A program made the position numbers and the translations under genes. The notes below the pieces were generated by a model. The model was not told the DNA's origin, made no database searches, and saw nothing but the letters and a program-made list of their open reading frames with translations. Shown piece after piece: positions 9,782 through 17,880 of a stretch of 64,000 nt of DNA. Origin of the DNA: Lysobacterales bacterium (lineage in GTDB: Bacteria; Pseudomonadota; Gammaproteobacteria; Xanthomonadales; SZUA-38); NCBI GenBank assembly GCA_030065125.1, contig JASJDM010000032.1, positions 1 to 64,000 of the forward strand. Reading direction: 5' to 3'. Numbering within the stretch: position 1 is the stretch's first letter; every line of letters begins with the position of its first letter.

Positions 9782-10207
9782 ATGAAAACCAAGATGCCAA
9801 ATCGAGCCCGCCGTCAGCGCGGCTTCAGCCTGCTGGAACTGCTGGTGGTGCTGGTGATCCTCGGCCTGCTGGCCAGCCTGGTTCTACCCAACGTCTGGGG
9901 CCGCCTGACCGGCGCCCGCCACAAGGCGGCCAAGTCTCAGATCGCCCTGCTGCAGCAGAACATCGACGCCTTCGCCCTGGACGTGGGGCGCCTGCCCGAG
10001 TCGCTGACCGAGCTGGTGGAACAGCCGGGCAGCGCGGAGTTCTGGGGCGGGCCCTACGTCAAGCAGTCCAGCCTGAAAGACCCCTGGGACAACGAGTGGG
10101 TATACCGGCGCCCCGGAGAAAAAGGTCCCTACGACCTCATCTCCTACGGCGAAGACGGCTCCCCCGGCGGCGAAGGTGTCGCCAGCGACATCAACAGCTG
10201 GGATTAA
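9782..10207 (+). CDS. gspG: Major pseudopilin GspG
   Basis: GspG is the major pseudopilin of the T2SS, processed by the prepilin peptidase GspO (not present in this window) and assembled into the periplasmic pseudopilus. It has a short basic leader ending in RQRG followed by FSLLELLVVLVILGLLASLVLP, the type IV prepilin signal with Phe+1 and Glu+5. The C-terminal part carries the typical FWGGPYVKQSSLKDPWDNEW and YGEDGSPGGEG calcium-loop features. At 141 residues it has the usual length. A good ribosome-binding site (GAGAGG) precedes ATG 9782, as expected for the most abundant pseudopilin. Confidence 0.97.
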   Translation: MKTKMPNRARRQRGFSLLELLVVLVILGLLASLVLPNVWGRLTGARHKAAKSQIALLQQNIDAFALDVGRLPESLTELVEQPGSAEFWGGPYVKQSSLKDPWDNEWVYRRPGEKGPYDLISYGEDGSPGGEGVASDINSWD

Positions 10208-10217
10208 GGCCTGACCC

Positions 10218-10685
10218 ATGCCTCGCCGCCCGCCCATGATCCGGCCCAGCCAGGGTTTCAGCCTGATCGAAGTGCTGGTGGTGGTGTCCCTGATCGCCCT
10301 GCTGGTGGGAATGGTTGGAACCTCGGTGTATCGCAGCCTTGACGGCGTCAAGGTACGCCAGGCCGGTAAGGACCTGGTGACGGCGCTGCGCTACACCCGG
10401 GGCCAGGCCATTGTCGCCCGGGAAGAGCGGACCCTGAACGTGGACGTGGAAAAGAAAACCTTCCGGGCGCCGGAGCAAAAAGCGGTCGAGCTGCCCGACG
10501 GCGTCGACGTCACTATCCGGACCGCGGCTTTCGACCTGGATCGTTCCGTGGGCAAGGTGCGCTTTTTCCCCGACGGCAGTTCCACCGGTGCCCAGATCAC
10601 CCTGACCGCCGGCGAGCGCAGCTGGCTGATCAGCGTGGGGTGGCTGACCGGGGAAATTGCCCTGGAAACCGGGGCGGACTCCTGA
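10218..10685 (+). CDS. gspH: Minor pseudopilin GspH
   Basis: This is a minor pseudopilin of the T2SS that sits near the pseudopilus tip and stabilises it. The prepilin motif is QGFSLIEVLVVVSLIALLVGMVG, preceded by a short basic leader; ATG 10218 and ATG 10236 are both possible starts, the second giving a six-residue leader before Gly-Phe. The rest has the GspH-type beta fold with VRFFPDGSSTGAQITL near the C terminus, the most conserved part of the family. It begins 10 nt after gspG. An unusual 167-nt gap with two hairpins separates it from gspI. Confidence 0.93.
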   Translation: MPRRPPMIRPSQGFSLIEVLVVVSLIALLVGMVGTSVYRSLDGVKVRQAGKDLVTALRYTRGQAIVAREERTLNVDVEKKTFRAPEQKAVELPDGVDVTIRTAAFDLDRSVGKVRFFPDGSSTGAQITLTAGERSWLISVGWLTGEIALETGADS

Positions 10686-10716
10686 GTGATGTTGAAAAAA
10701 TCATCCATGATGGGTT

Positions 10717-10767
10717 CAACGACGCCAACTGACAATTGCGATTTCCAGTTGGCTCATATTGTCGTTG
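10717..10767. repeat. Nested inverted repeat between gspH and gspI
   Basis: CAACGAC (10717-10723) pairs with GTCGTTG (10761-10767) and, nested inside, CCAACTG (10725-10731) pairs with CAGTTGG (10746-10752). Both stems are perfect 7-bp matches. This could form a long stem in the operon mRNA within a gap that most T2SS operons lack. Confidence 0.6.
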
Positions 10768-10787
10768 ACGGTCAGTTATCGAAAATG

Positions 10788-10807
10788 CCGGTACATCCGT
10801 GTACCGG
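10788..10807. repeat. Short perfect hairpin before gspI
   Basis: CCGGTAC (10788-10794) and GTACCGG (10801-10807) form a 7-bp stem with a 6-nt loop. There is no T-run after it, so it is more likely an RNA processing or stability element than a terminator. Confidence 0.5.
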
Positions 10808-10852
10808 TCGGATCCTGGATAAAAACTTCATCTTGCAGCAGGCTCCGAAGCC

Positions 10853-11260
10853 GTGAACGCGCCCAACCGCCAGTCCGGCTTCACCCTGCTCGAGGTCATG
10901 GCGGCCTTCGTGGTGTTCGCCCTTCTGTTTGCCACCACCCTGCAGATCATGTCGGCGTCCATGCGCAATATCGGCCGCTCGGAAGAATTCAGCCAGGCCG
11001 CACTTTGGGCCCAGTCCCGTATGGATGCTGTGGGCATCGATCCCCCAATCGAGGAAGGCCAGTGGCGAGGGGACTTCAACGACGAGTATTCCTGGGAGCT
11101 GGACATCGTTCCTTACGACTCCAGCGAATCGGTGGGCGCGTCCTTCGACGAGATTCCGGTGGTCCTGTACTACGTCGAACTGCGGGTACTGTGGGGTGAA
11201 GACCAGCCCCGCCAGGCGGTCTTCAAGACCCTGCGCTCGGCGGCGCCGGAGCGGTCCTGA
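10853..11260 (+). CDS. gspI: Minor pseudopilin GspI
   Basis: This is a minor pseudopilin that with GspJ and GspK forms the pseudopilus tip complex. The GTG start at 10853 gives the leader NAPNRQSG and then FTLLEVMAAFVVFALLFATTLQ, a textbook GspI prepilin signal. The C-terminal domain is short, as usual for the family (135 residues in total), and ends in VLYYVELRVLWGEDQ, where ELRVLW resembles the conserved WVEW-like GspI strand. The stop codon overlaps the gspJ ATG (TGATG), indicating translational coupling of the tip subunits. Confidence 0.92.
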   Translation: MNAPNRQSGFTLLEVMAAFVVFALLFATTLQIMSASMRNIGRSEEFSQAALWAQSRMDAVGIDPPIEEGQWRGDFNDEYSWELDIVPYDSSESVGASFDEIPVVLYYVELRVLWGEDQPRQAVFKTLRSAAPERS

Positions 11261-12075
11261 TGCCCGCACCCTACCAACAGCCGAAGCGACCGGCAGCCCG
11301 GCAGGGCGGCTTCACGCTGATCGAGCTGCTGCTGGCGGTGACGCTGATGGCCATTGTCATGTCCCTGGCCTACCAGGGCCTGCGGACCGGTACCCGGGCG
11401 GTGAGTCGCGGTGAGGAGCAGGTGGACCGCATCAACCGGCTGCGCATTGTCCAGCAGTTCCTGCGTAACCAGATCAGCCGCACCCTGCCGCTGGCCCTGA
11501 AGAGCGAAGAGGGTGAGGAAGACACCATGGAGATGGTGCTGTTCGAGGGTGAGGATGACCGCATGCGTTTCGTCGCGCCGATGCCGGGTTACCTGAGCCA
11601 GGGAGGACCCCACGAACAGGTGTTTGCCCTGCGCCGGGGCAGCAACGGTATGGAACTGCTGTTTGCCCACCGCATGCTGGGAAGTTTCGAGGAAGGGGAT
11701 GCGCTGGAGGATGGCGAGAAGCCCCCCATCGTGCTGCTGGACGGGATTGACGACGGCCGCTTCGAATACCTGACCGTGGACGACGAGGGTGAACCCACGG
11801 AGTGGCTGGACGAGTGGGAAGATCCGGCGGTGACGCCGCTGATGGTGCGGGTAGACCTGGAAATGGAGGCCTCTACCCGCATGACCTGGCCCATCCTGGA
11901 CGTGGCCCCGCTGATCGACGGCACCGCGGTGCGACGTACGCGTTCGTCACTGGTGGTGCCCAACCAGCGCAACGTGCCCCGGCCAAACCGCACCCAGCCC
12001 AACGATGGAAACCGGGACGGTAATGACGGCAACCGGAATCGCCCCGGCCGCCGTGACCGCACGGATGGGCCATGA
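11260..12075 (+). CDS. gspJ: Minor pseudopilin GspJ with an Asn/Arg/Gly-rich tail
   Basis: This is a minor pseudopilin of the tip complex. The leader QPKRPAARQGG precedes FTLIELLLAVTLMAIVMSLAYQGLR, with Glu+5 present. The globular domain matches GspJ in length up to about residue 232. Beyond it lies a roughly 35-residue low-complexity tail rich in Asn, Arg, Asp, Gly and Pro that is not part of the usual fold. The gene overlaps gspI by one base and gspK by four bases (ATGA), so the tail-coding DNA directly precedes the gspK start. Confidence 0.92.
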   Translation: MPAPYQQPKRPAARQGGFTLIELLLAVTLMAIVMSLAYQGLRTGTRAVSRGEEQVDRINRLRIVQQFLRNQISRTLPLALKSEEGEEDTMEMVLFEGEDDRMRFVAPMPGYLSQGGPHEQVFALRRGSNGMELLFAHRMLGSFEEGDALEDGEKPPIVLLDGIDDGRFEYLTVDDEGEPTEWLDEWEDPAVTPLMVRVDLEMEASTRMTWPILDVAPLIDGTAVRRTRSSLVVPNQRNVPRPNRTQPNDGNRDGNDGNRNRPGRRDRTDGP

Positions 12076-12965
12076 ATCGGCCCATGAAATGGCCCGGGCA
12101 ACAGGCCGGCGTGGCCCTGGTGGTCGTGATGTGGCTGAGCGTGCTGCTGGCTATCGTTGTGGGCAGCTTTGCCATCGTGGCGCGAACCGAAAACCTCCAG
12201 GCCCGGCACCTGTTTGATACGACCCGGGCCACCTATGCCGCCGAGGCCGGACTGCATCGGGCGGTGTTCGAGCTGCGCAATCCGGATATCGAGTCGCGCT
12301 GGTTTGCAGACGGTCGCACCTACACGGTGACTTTCGGAGATGCAGCCGTGGAGGTTCAGGTGACCGACGAAACCGGTAAAATCGACATCAACGTGGCCGA
12401 CGAGTTTGTCCTGGGGGCGCTGTTCGACTCGGTTGGCGTGGAAGAAACCGAGCGGGACCTGCTGGTGGACGCCATCCTGGACTGGCGTGACCCCGATGAT
12501 CTGGTGCGCCTGAACGGCGCCGAGGACGACGACTACGAGGCCGCAGAGTATCCGTACGGCGCCAAGGATGCGCTGTTTGACACAGTCACCGAACTGCAGC
12601 AGGTGATGGGTATGAGCTACGAACTGTTCGTTCAGGTCGAACCGGCCATCACCGTGTACACCGGGCGCGCCCGGCCGGATGCCGCGTTCGCACCGCGGGA
12701 GGTCCTGATGACCTTTGAAGGGATGAGCCCGGAGCTGGCGGACGATTACATCCAGCAACGGGAACAGATTGAGGAATATGGTGTCCCATTGCCGGTACTG
12801 CCCGACGGCACCGAAGCCGTGGCCCGGGCGGGAAGTTTTACCTACAGCATCCGGTCCAAGGCGACACTGCCCAACGGTGCCTGGTCCGTGCTGGAAGCTA
12901 CGGTCCGACCGGGCGGCGCGCTTCAGGGCCGGCCGTTCCGGATCATTCGATGGAAAGATTCCTGA
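12072..12965 (+). CDS. gspK: Minor pseudopilin GspK
   Basis: GspK is the large minor pseudopilin that caps the pseudopilus tip. The leader is basic and short (NRPMKWPGQQAG), followed by VALVVVMWLSVLLAIVVGSFA; position +5 is Val rather than Glu, which is normal for GspK. The alpha-domain typical of the family is visible with VQVTDETGKIDINVAD and the DWRDPDDLVRLNGAEDDDYEA calcium-binding-like segment. At 297 residues the length is typical. It is coupled to gspJ by a four-base overlap and followed 34 nt later by gspL. Confidence 0.93.
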   Translation: MNRPMKWPGQQAGVALVVVMWLSVLLAIVVGSFAIVARTENLQARHLFDTTRATYAAEAGLHRAVFELRNPDIESRWFADGRTYTVTFGDAAVEVQVTDETGKIDINVADEFVLGALFDSVGVEETERDLLVDAILDWRDPDDLVRLNGAEDDDYEAAEYPYGAKDALFDTVTELQQVMGMSYELFVQVEPAITVYTGRARPDAAFAPREVLMTFEGMSPELADDYIQQREQIEEYGVPLPVLPDGTEAVARAGSFTYSIRSKATLPNGAWSVLEATVRPGGALQGRPFRIIRWKDS

Positions 12966-12999
12966 GGGCGGCCCAGCGGCCGCCACAGCTTGAGTTGAT

Positions 13000-14196
13000 A
13001 TGACGAGCATTGCCGCACAAAGCCTGCAGAAGCTGAAAACCAGCCGCACCGTTTCGGGCGGCCTGACGTTTCTGCAGTGGTGGCGGGATCAGCTGGTTGA
13101 AGGCCTGCCGCCCCGCATTCGAAAATTCTTTGAGCATCGGGAAGAGCGCCTGCTGGCGCGCATGGCCGACGACGAAGTCCTGCTGTGGCGTGACGGCAAC
13201 GGCGGGGAAAAGCTGGGACGGTTCCGGGTGGGTGACGAGGAAGATATCGGCCGCCAGGTGGTGATGTCCGCTTTGGCCCGGTTCGAGGAAGGCCGCCCGC
13301 CCAGCTGGTTCCTGATCGACCATGCCAACGTGCTGGTCCGCACCATTTCCATGCCGGCCGCCGCCGAAGACAACCTGCGCCAGGTGCTGCAGTTCGAAAT
13401 GGACCGGCATACGCCGTTCACCGCCGAGCAGGCGGCGTTCGATTACCGCATCGTGGAGCGCCGGCCGGAGACCCGGCAGCTTGGCGTCGAGCTGGTGGCG
13501 GCACCCCAGAAGCTGGTGGACCGGGTAGTGAAAATCGCCACGGACCGGGGTCTGCAGCTGGACGGTATCGATATCTGCCGGGAGCGCAATGACGGCGTGC
13601 TGGCGGTGCTCGGGCTCAACCTGTTGCCGACCCGGCTGCGGGCGCCCCGCAGCCGCCGCTCCCTGGTGATCAACCTGATGCTGGCGGCGCTGGCGGTGCT
13701 GCTGCTGTACCTGGTGATGTGGCAATCCCTGGCTGCCCGGGAAAAGGCGGCGGAGACTTTTGCCGAGGAGAGCAACCGCTCCCGGGCCCAGGCCCAGCAG
13801 GTGGCCAAGCTGCGGGATCAGCTGTCCGAAGCCCGCTCGGCGGCGCTGTTCCTGTCACGCAAGAAGAGCGAACACCCGGTGGCCATCAACGTGCTCAAGG
13901 AGGTGACCCGGGTGCTGCCCGACGATGTCTGGGTGCAGCGATTCCAGATCACCAAGGACAAGGTCCAGTTGACCGGTCAGGCGCCCGACGCGGCTGCCAT
14001 CATCGAGCTGCTGCAGGACGCGAACTGCCTGGGCAACGCTCTGCCCAAGGGCGCCTTTACGCCGGATTCCCGCACCGGCAAGGAACGCTTCACCGTGGAA
14101 ATGAACATGCTGTGCAACGGCACCGACAATCAATCCGACACCGCGGACGGATCGGATCAGGGAACTGGAGACGATGGCCCAGCTGCTACCGGATAA
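13000..14196 (+). CDS. gspL: T2SS inner-membrane assembly protein GspL (PilM/PilN-like)
   Basis: GspL links the cytoplasmic ATPase GspE to the inner-membrane platform. The cytoplasmic N-terminal part (about residues 1-220) resembles the actin-like PilM/GspL domain, with VLVRTISMPAAAEDNLRQVLQFEMDRHTPF as its most recognisable stretch. One membrane helix lies near residues 225-247 (SLVINLMLAALAVLLLYLVMW), then a coiled coil and a ferredoxin-like PilN-type periplasmic domain with VLPDDVWVQRFQITKDKVQLTG. The product is 398 residues long. The gspM ATG lies 23 nt inside the 3' end, so translation is coupled. This is the xps-type GspL rather than the shorter E. coli form. Confidence 0.9.
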   Translation: MTSIAAQSLQKLKTSRTVSGGLTFLQWWRDQLVEGLPPRIRKFFEHREERLLARMADDEVLLWRDGNGGEKLGRFRVGDEEDIGRQVVMSALARFEEGRPPSWFLIDHANVLVRTISMPAAAEDNLRQVLQFEMDRHTPFTAEQAAFDYRIVERRPETRQLGVELVAAPQKLVDRVVKIATDRGLQLDGIDICRERNDGVLAVLGLNLLPTRLRAPRSRRSLVINLMLAALAVLLLYLVMWQSLAAREKAAETFAEESNRSRAQAQQVAKLRDQLSEARSAALFLSRKKSEHPVAINVLKEVTRVLPDDVWVQRFQITKDKVQLTGQAPDAAAIIELLQDANCLGNALPKGAFTPDSRTGKERFTVEMNMLCNGTDNQSDTADGSDQGTGDDGPAATG

Positions 14197-14812
14197 AGAG
14201 CGCCAGAAGCCCCTGGCTTATCTGCTGCTGGTGGTGGCCCTGATCCTGGTGTACTGGATGGGCTTCCGCTGGTTCTTCGATCGCCACGGTGACCTGAATG
14301 AACAGATTGAGCAGCTGCGCACCAACGATGCCCGCTTCCAGGGCCTGGTGGCCCAGCGAGCCGGCCTGGAAGCCCAGATCGAGGCGGTGGAGGCATTCGA
14401 GACCGACAACGACTACTTCCTCAAGGCCGAGAACGTAAGCCTGGGTTCGGCGGAGCTGACCAACCGCCTGAAGGAGCTGATCCGGGCCCACGGCAACGAA
14501 GAAAACTGCCAGGTCATCAGCAACCAGAACATGCGGGTGCGCGAGCAGGAATGCTTCGAACGCGTGACCAACAAGGTGCGTCTGCGCTGCGAGGTGGACG
14601 ATCTGACCGAGGTCATGTATTACCTTGAAACCGGCACGCCGTACATATTCGTGGACAACCTGAGCATTTACCGGCAGATTACCCGGCGCCGGCAGGGTCG
14701 GGAGACCGTTCAGCAGCGGATTCTCGACGTGCGTTTCGACCTGTCGGGCTACCTGCGGGGAACCGGCGACGTGACCTGTGGTCGACAGCAGGTAGCGGAC
14801 AACCGCGGATAA
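14174..14812 (+). CDS. gspM: T2SS protein GspM (PilO-like)
   Basis: GspM is a bitopic inner-membrane partner of GspL. It has a short cytoplasmic tail, one membrane segment (PLAYLLLVVALILVYWMGFRWFF, about residues 13-35), a coiled coil and a periplasmic ferredoxin-like domain. The stretch YYLETGTPYIFVDNLSIYRQ resembles the GspM/PilO fold. The position between gspL and the gspN/gspC-like gene supports the call more than sequence identity does. A short tail follows the fold. Confidence 0.87.
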   Translation: MAQLLPDKERQKPLAYLLLVVALILVYWMGFRWFFDRHGDLNEQIEQLRTNDARFQGLVAQRAGLEAQIEAVEAFETDNDYFLKAENVSLGSAELTNRLKELIRAHGNEENCQVISNQNMRVREQECFERVTNKVRLRCEVDDLTEVMYYLETGTPYIFVDNLSIYRQITRRRQGRETVQQRILDVRFDLSGYLRGTGDVTCGRQQVADNRG

Positions 14813-14870
14813 GGGACAGACCGATGAGCAGCATGGACAGAGCCAGCAGGGCAGCCACGGGAGGCGGCGA

Positions 14871-15635
14871 ATGAAGCCGTCCCAGCTGCTGTTCCTGGGC
14901 CTGGTGGGCGCCTGCGTGGTGCTGGCAGGCGTGGCCGGGCTGCTGTTCAGCGGGGTGGGGCAGGGCATCGATCCGCTGCCGCCCATCGAACGGGAATCCC
15001 AGCTGGCCGGTGGTCCCCTGGGTGACGGGGATTTCAATCTGCCCCCCATCGAGAGCTACCAGGAAATCAAGGACCGCCCGCTGTTCAACGACGACCGCAA
15101 GCCGGTGGTCGAGGAAACAGTGGGTGGTGAGGACGAAGAGGGCGGCGACGGTACCGGCGGCCCCGAGCCGGTGGAGCTCAACGTCACCGTCACCGGCATC
15201 ATCATCACCCCTGAGAAAAAGCTGGCCATGGTCACCAACAACGAGACCAAGGAAAGCCTGCGCCTGCAGGAGGGGATGAACCTGGATGGTGCCCAGGCCA
15301 ACTGGACCCTGGCCACCATCGAGCCCCGCAAGCTGGTGTTCGAGGGCGGCGGCGAAGGACCGGCCGAAGCGGAGCTGGCAACTTTCACCCAGGCCCTGAA
15401 AGGCGGCGCGCCGGCCAAGCCCCGGCCGCGGGCCAACACCAGCAAGCCATCCGGAGGCAGCGCCGGCAACAAGACCACCACGGCTGGCAACACCAATAAA
15501 ACCGCGTCCGACCAGGACCGTGCCGCCCGGGCGGAGGAAATCCGCCGTCGGGTGGCCGAGCGCCGCGCCCAGCTGCGTGAGGAAGCCGCCAGGCGGCGGG
15601 CAGAACAAGAACAGGATGACGATAATGACGATTAA
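14871..15635 (+). CDS. gspN: T2SS protein N, XpsN-like functional GspC counterpart
   Basis: This is a bitopic inner-membrane protein of 254 residues with one membrane segment (LLFLGLVGACVVLAGVAGLLF, about residues 6-26), a Pro/Gly/Asp-rich linker and a compact beta domain (VELNVTVTGIIITPEKKLAMVT) resembling the homology region of GspC that contacts the secretin N0 domain. There is no PDZ domain. The C terminus is a strongly charged Arg/Glu helix, EEIRRRVAERRAQLREEAAR, ending in acidic residues. Gene order before gspD matches xpsN of Xanthomonas, which serves as the GspC equivalent. GGGAGG five nt upstream supports ATG 14871. The gspD start lies inside its last codons. Confidence 0.82.
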   Translation: MKPSQLLFLGLVGACVVLAGVAGLLFSGVGQGIDPLPPIERESQLAGGPLGDGDFNLPPIESYQEIKDRPLFNDDRKPVVEETVGGEDEEGGDGTGGPEPVELNVTVTGIIITPEKKLAMVTNNETKESLRLQEGMNLDGAQANWTLATIEPRKLVFEGGGEGPAEAELATFTQALKGGAPAKPRPRANTSKPSGGSAGNKTTTAGNTNKTASDQDRAARAEEIRRRVAERRAQLREEAARRRAEQEQDDDNDD

Positions 15636-17880
15636 CCCATCCGCGCCAAACCGGCATCGGGCCGGGTCCGGTGCGGGGCTGGTCCTGCTTTGTGCGGTGA
15701 TCACGCTGTCGGCTGGCTGCGCCAGCCGGGAACCCCTGTCCCAGCCGGCCGAGCGCGCGGCCGTGACACCGTCGGCCCAGTCCGCCACCGAGCCATCGGA
15801 GGTCTCCGTGATGGCCGAACAGGCCGAGGGTGAGCAGGCCGCCGGCCGCGGTGAGGTGCTGGCGGGCAGCGGCGAATTCTTCGACCGCGAACTGGCCGGT
15901 CAACGCCCCCAGCGGCCTGCCGAGGAAGGCGAAGTGGTATTCAATTTCGAAGGCCAGCCTATCCAGGAGGTGATCAAAGCCATCCTGGGTGACCTGCTGG
16001 AGGAAAACTACGTGATTGCACCCGGCGTTTCGGGCACGGTCACCTTTTCCACCTCCGAGCCCATCTATCGTGACCAGGCCATTGCGGTGCTGGAAATGCT
16101 GCTGTCCTGGAACAACGCAGCGCTGGCATTTTTTGACGGCCGCTACCACGTGATGCCCCTGGGTCAGGTGATTCCCGGACAGCTGACCCCCACCACGGCG
16201 CCCACCGCCGGGCAGCGGGGATATGAGGTCCGGGTGATTCCGCTGAAGTACATAGCCCCTACCGAGATGCAGAAACTGCTGCAGCCGTACGCCCGGGACG
16301 CGGCATTCGTCAGTGTAGACAACGCCCGCAATCTGATGGTGCTGGCCGGTACCCGCCAGCAGCTGGAGAATTACCTGCGTACCATCGCCATATTCGACGT
16401 GGACTGGCTGGCCGGCATGTCAGTGGGCATGTATCCCATCGAGCGGGTGGAGGCCGATACCGTGGTCAAAGAGCTGGAGGCCGTGTTCGGCGAGGGTGCG
16501 GGTACGCCCCTGGCCGGCATGTTCCGGTTTATGTCGGTGGAGCGCCTCAATGCCATCATCGTCATCACCCCCCAGGTGGAATACCTGGAAAAAGCGGCGG
16601 AGTGGATTGACCGCCTGGACCGCGGCGGCGAGGGCTCCGGCCAGCGCCTGTACGTTTACAAGGTGAAAAACGTCAAGGCCACCGACCTGTCCGACACGCT
16701 GAATGACGTGTTCGGCGGCGGCGGCGGCTCTTCCAGCCGGCGCACCTCCACCTCGGATCCGTTCGCACCGGGGTTGCAGACCGGCGAAATCACCTCCATG
16801 AACGACGCCCGTCGCGATGCGCAGCAGCAGCGCCAGCAGAGTCAGTCGCAGCAGCCGGCCCGGGGCGGCGCCCGCAGCGGCGACGGAGGTGTGGCCCTGG
16901 TGGATGGCGAGGAAATTCGAATCACCGCCGTGGAAGAGCAGAACTCGCTGCTGGTGCGGGCCACCCCCCAGCAGTACGACGCGGTTCTTGGGGCCATTAA
17001 GCGGCTGGACATCGAGCCACTGCAGGTGCTGATCGAGGTCAAGGTTATGGAAGTGACCCTTACCGACAAGCTCCAGTACGGTGTCCAGTGGTTTTTTGAA
17101 TCCGCCGTGGACAGTGCTCCTGGGATTGGCGATCCGGTTGACCCTGATGGCCTGAAAGGCCTTTTCGGCAGTGGCGGGGAAAGAAGCCCCGATCGCTTCG
17201 GGCAGTTGGATGGCGGCACGGGATTCACCTTCCGCCTGGCCGGCGGCGACATCGCCGCCTTTATCAACCTGCTGGAGGACCAGAGTGACGTGCGCGCCAT
17301 TGCCGCCCCATCCATGATGGTGCTCAACAACCGCGAGGCCAACATCAACGTCGGTACCCAGATCCCGGTGAACTCGCCGGTGTTCAACACCGGTGCCGGC
17401 AACGACCTGGCCACCACCCGGGTGCAGTTCCGGGACACGGGTACCACCTTGAACGTCGTCCCGCGGGTGAATCCCGGCGGTATGGTGTTTATGGAGGTGC
17501 GCCAGGAGGTCAGCCAGCCCATCGGTGTGGCCGACGCCAATGGCAACGTGTCAGTGAACCAGCGCCGGCTGGACACCGAAATTGCGGTGCAGAGCGGTGA
17601 AACCATCGTTCTGGGCGGCCTGATCGATTCCCGCACCGAAAAATCGAATTCCGGTATTCCGGGCCTGTCCCGCCTGCCTCTGCTGGGCGGACTGTTCGGT
17701 AACGAAGGTTATTCGGTGCTTCGCACCGAGCTGCTGGTGATGATTACGCCCACGGTGGTGAGCAATACGGAGGAGGCGAGGGAAGTCAGCCGTGAGTACC
17801 GAGAAAAAATGCAGGGGCTGGAGCCGCTGGATCTGGATCTGCTGAAAACTGGCATTAAAATTCCTGGAACACGTGATTGA
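15625..17880 (+). CDS. gspD: T2SS outer-membrane secretin GspD, lipoprotein form
   Basis: GspD forms the outer-membrane secretin channel. I choose ATG 15625, preceded by AGGA eight nt upstream; the product (751 residues) then has a signal ending in a lipobox, ITLSAGC, so it is a predicted lipoprotein like XpsD. The N0 domain (VVFNFEGQPIQEVIKAILGD), N1-N3 domains and the secretin domain (VLIEVKVMEVTLTDKLQYGVQW, AAPSMMVLNNREANINVGTQIPV, SGETIVLGGLIDSRT, LPLLGGLFG) are all present. A Gly/Ser/Gln/Arg-rich insertion of about 60 residues interrupts N3 near residues 364-422. The gene overlaps gspN by 11 bases. Confidence 0.95.
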   Translation: MTINPSAPNRHRAGSGAGLVLLCAVITLSAGCASREPLSQPAERAAVTPSAQSATEPSEVSVMAEQAEGEQAAGRGEVLAGSGEFFDRELAGQRPQRPAEEGEVVFNFEGQPIQEVIKAILGDLLEENYVIAPGVSGTVTFSTSEPIYRDQAIAVLEMLLSWNNAALAFFDGRYHVMPLGQVIPGQLTPTTAPTAGQRGYEVRVIPLKYIAPTEMQKLLQPYARDAAFVSVDNARNLMVLAGTRQQLENYLRTIAIFDVDWLAGMSVGMYPIERVEADTVVKELEAVFGEGAGTPLAGMFRFMSVERLNAIIVITPQVEYLEKAAEWIDRLDRGGEGSGQRLYVYKVKNVKATDLSDTLNDVFGGGGGSSSRRTSTSDPFAPGLQTGEITSMNDARRDAQQQRQQSQSQQPARGGARSGDGGVALVDGEEIRITAVEEQNSLLVRATPQQYDAVLGAIKRLDIEPLQVLIEVKVMEVTLTDKLQYGVQWFFESAVDSAPGIGDPVDPDGLKGLFGSGGERSPDRFGQLDGGTGFTFRLAGGDIAAFINLLEDQSDVRAIAAPSMMVLNNREANINVGTQIPVNSPVFNTGAGNDLATTRVQFRDTGTTLNVVPRVNPGGMVFMEVRQEVSQPIGVADANGNVSVNQRRLDTEIAVQSGETIVLGGLIDSRTEKSNSGIPGLSRLPLLGGLFGNEGYSVLRTELLVMITPTVVSNTEEAREVSREYREKMQGLEPLDLDLLKTGIKIPGTRD

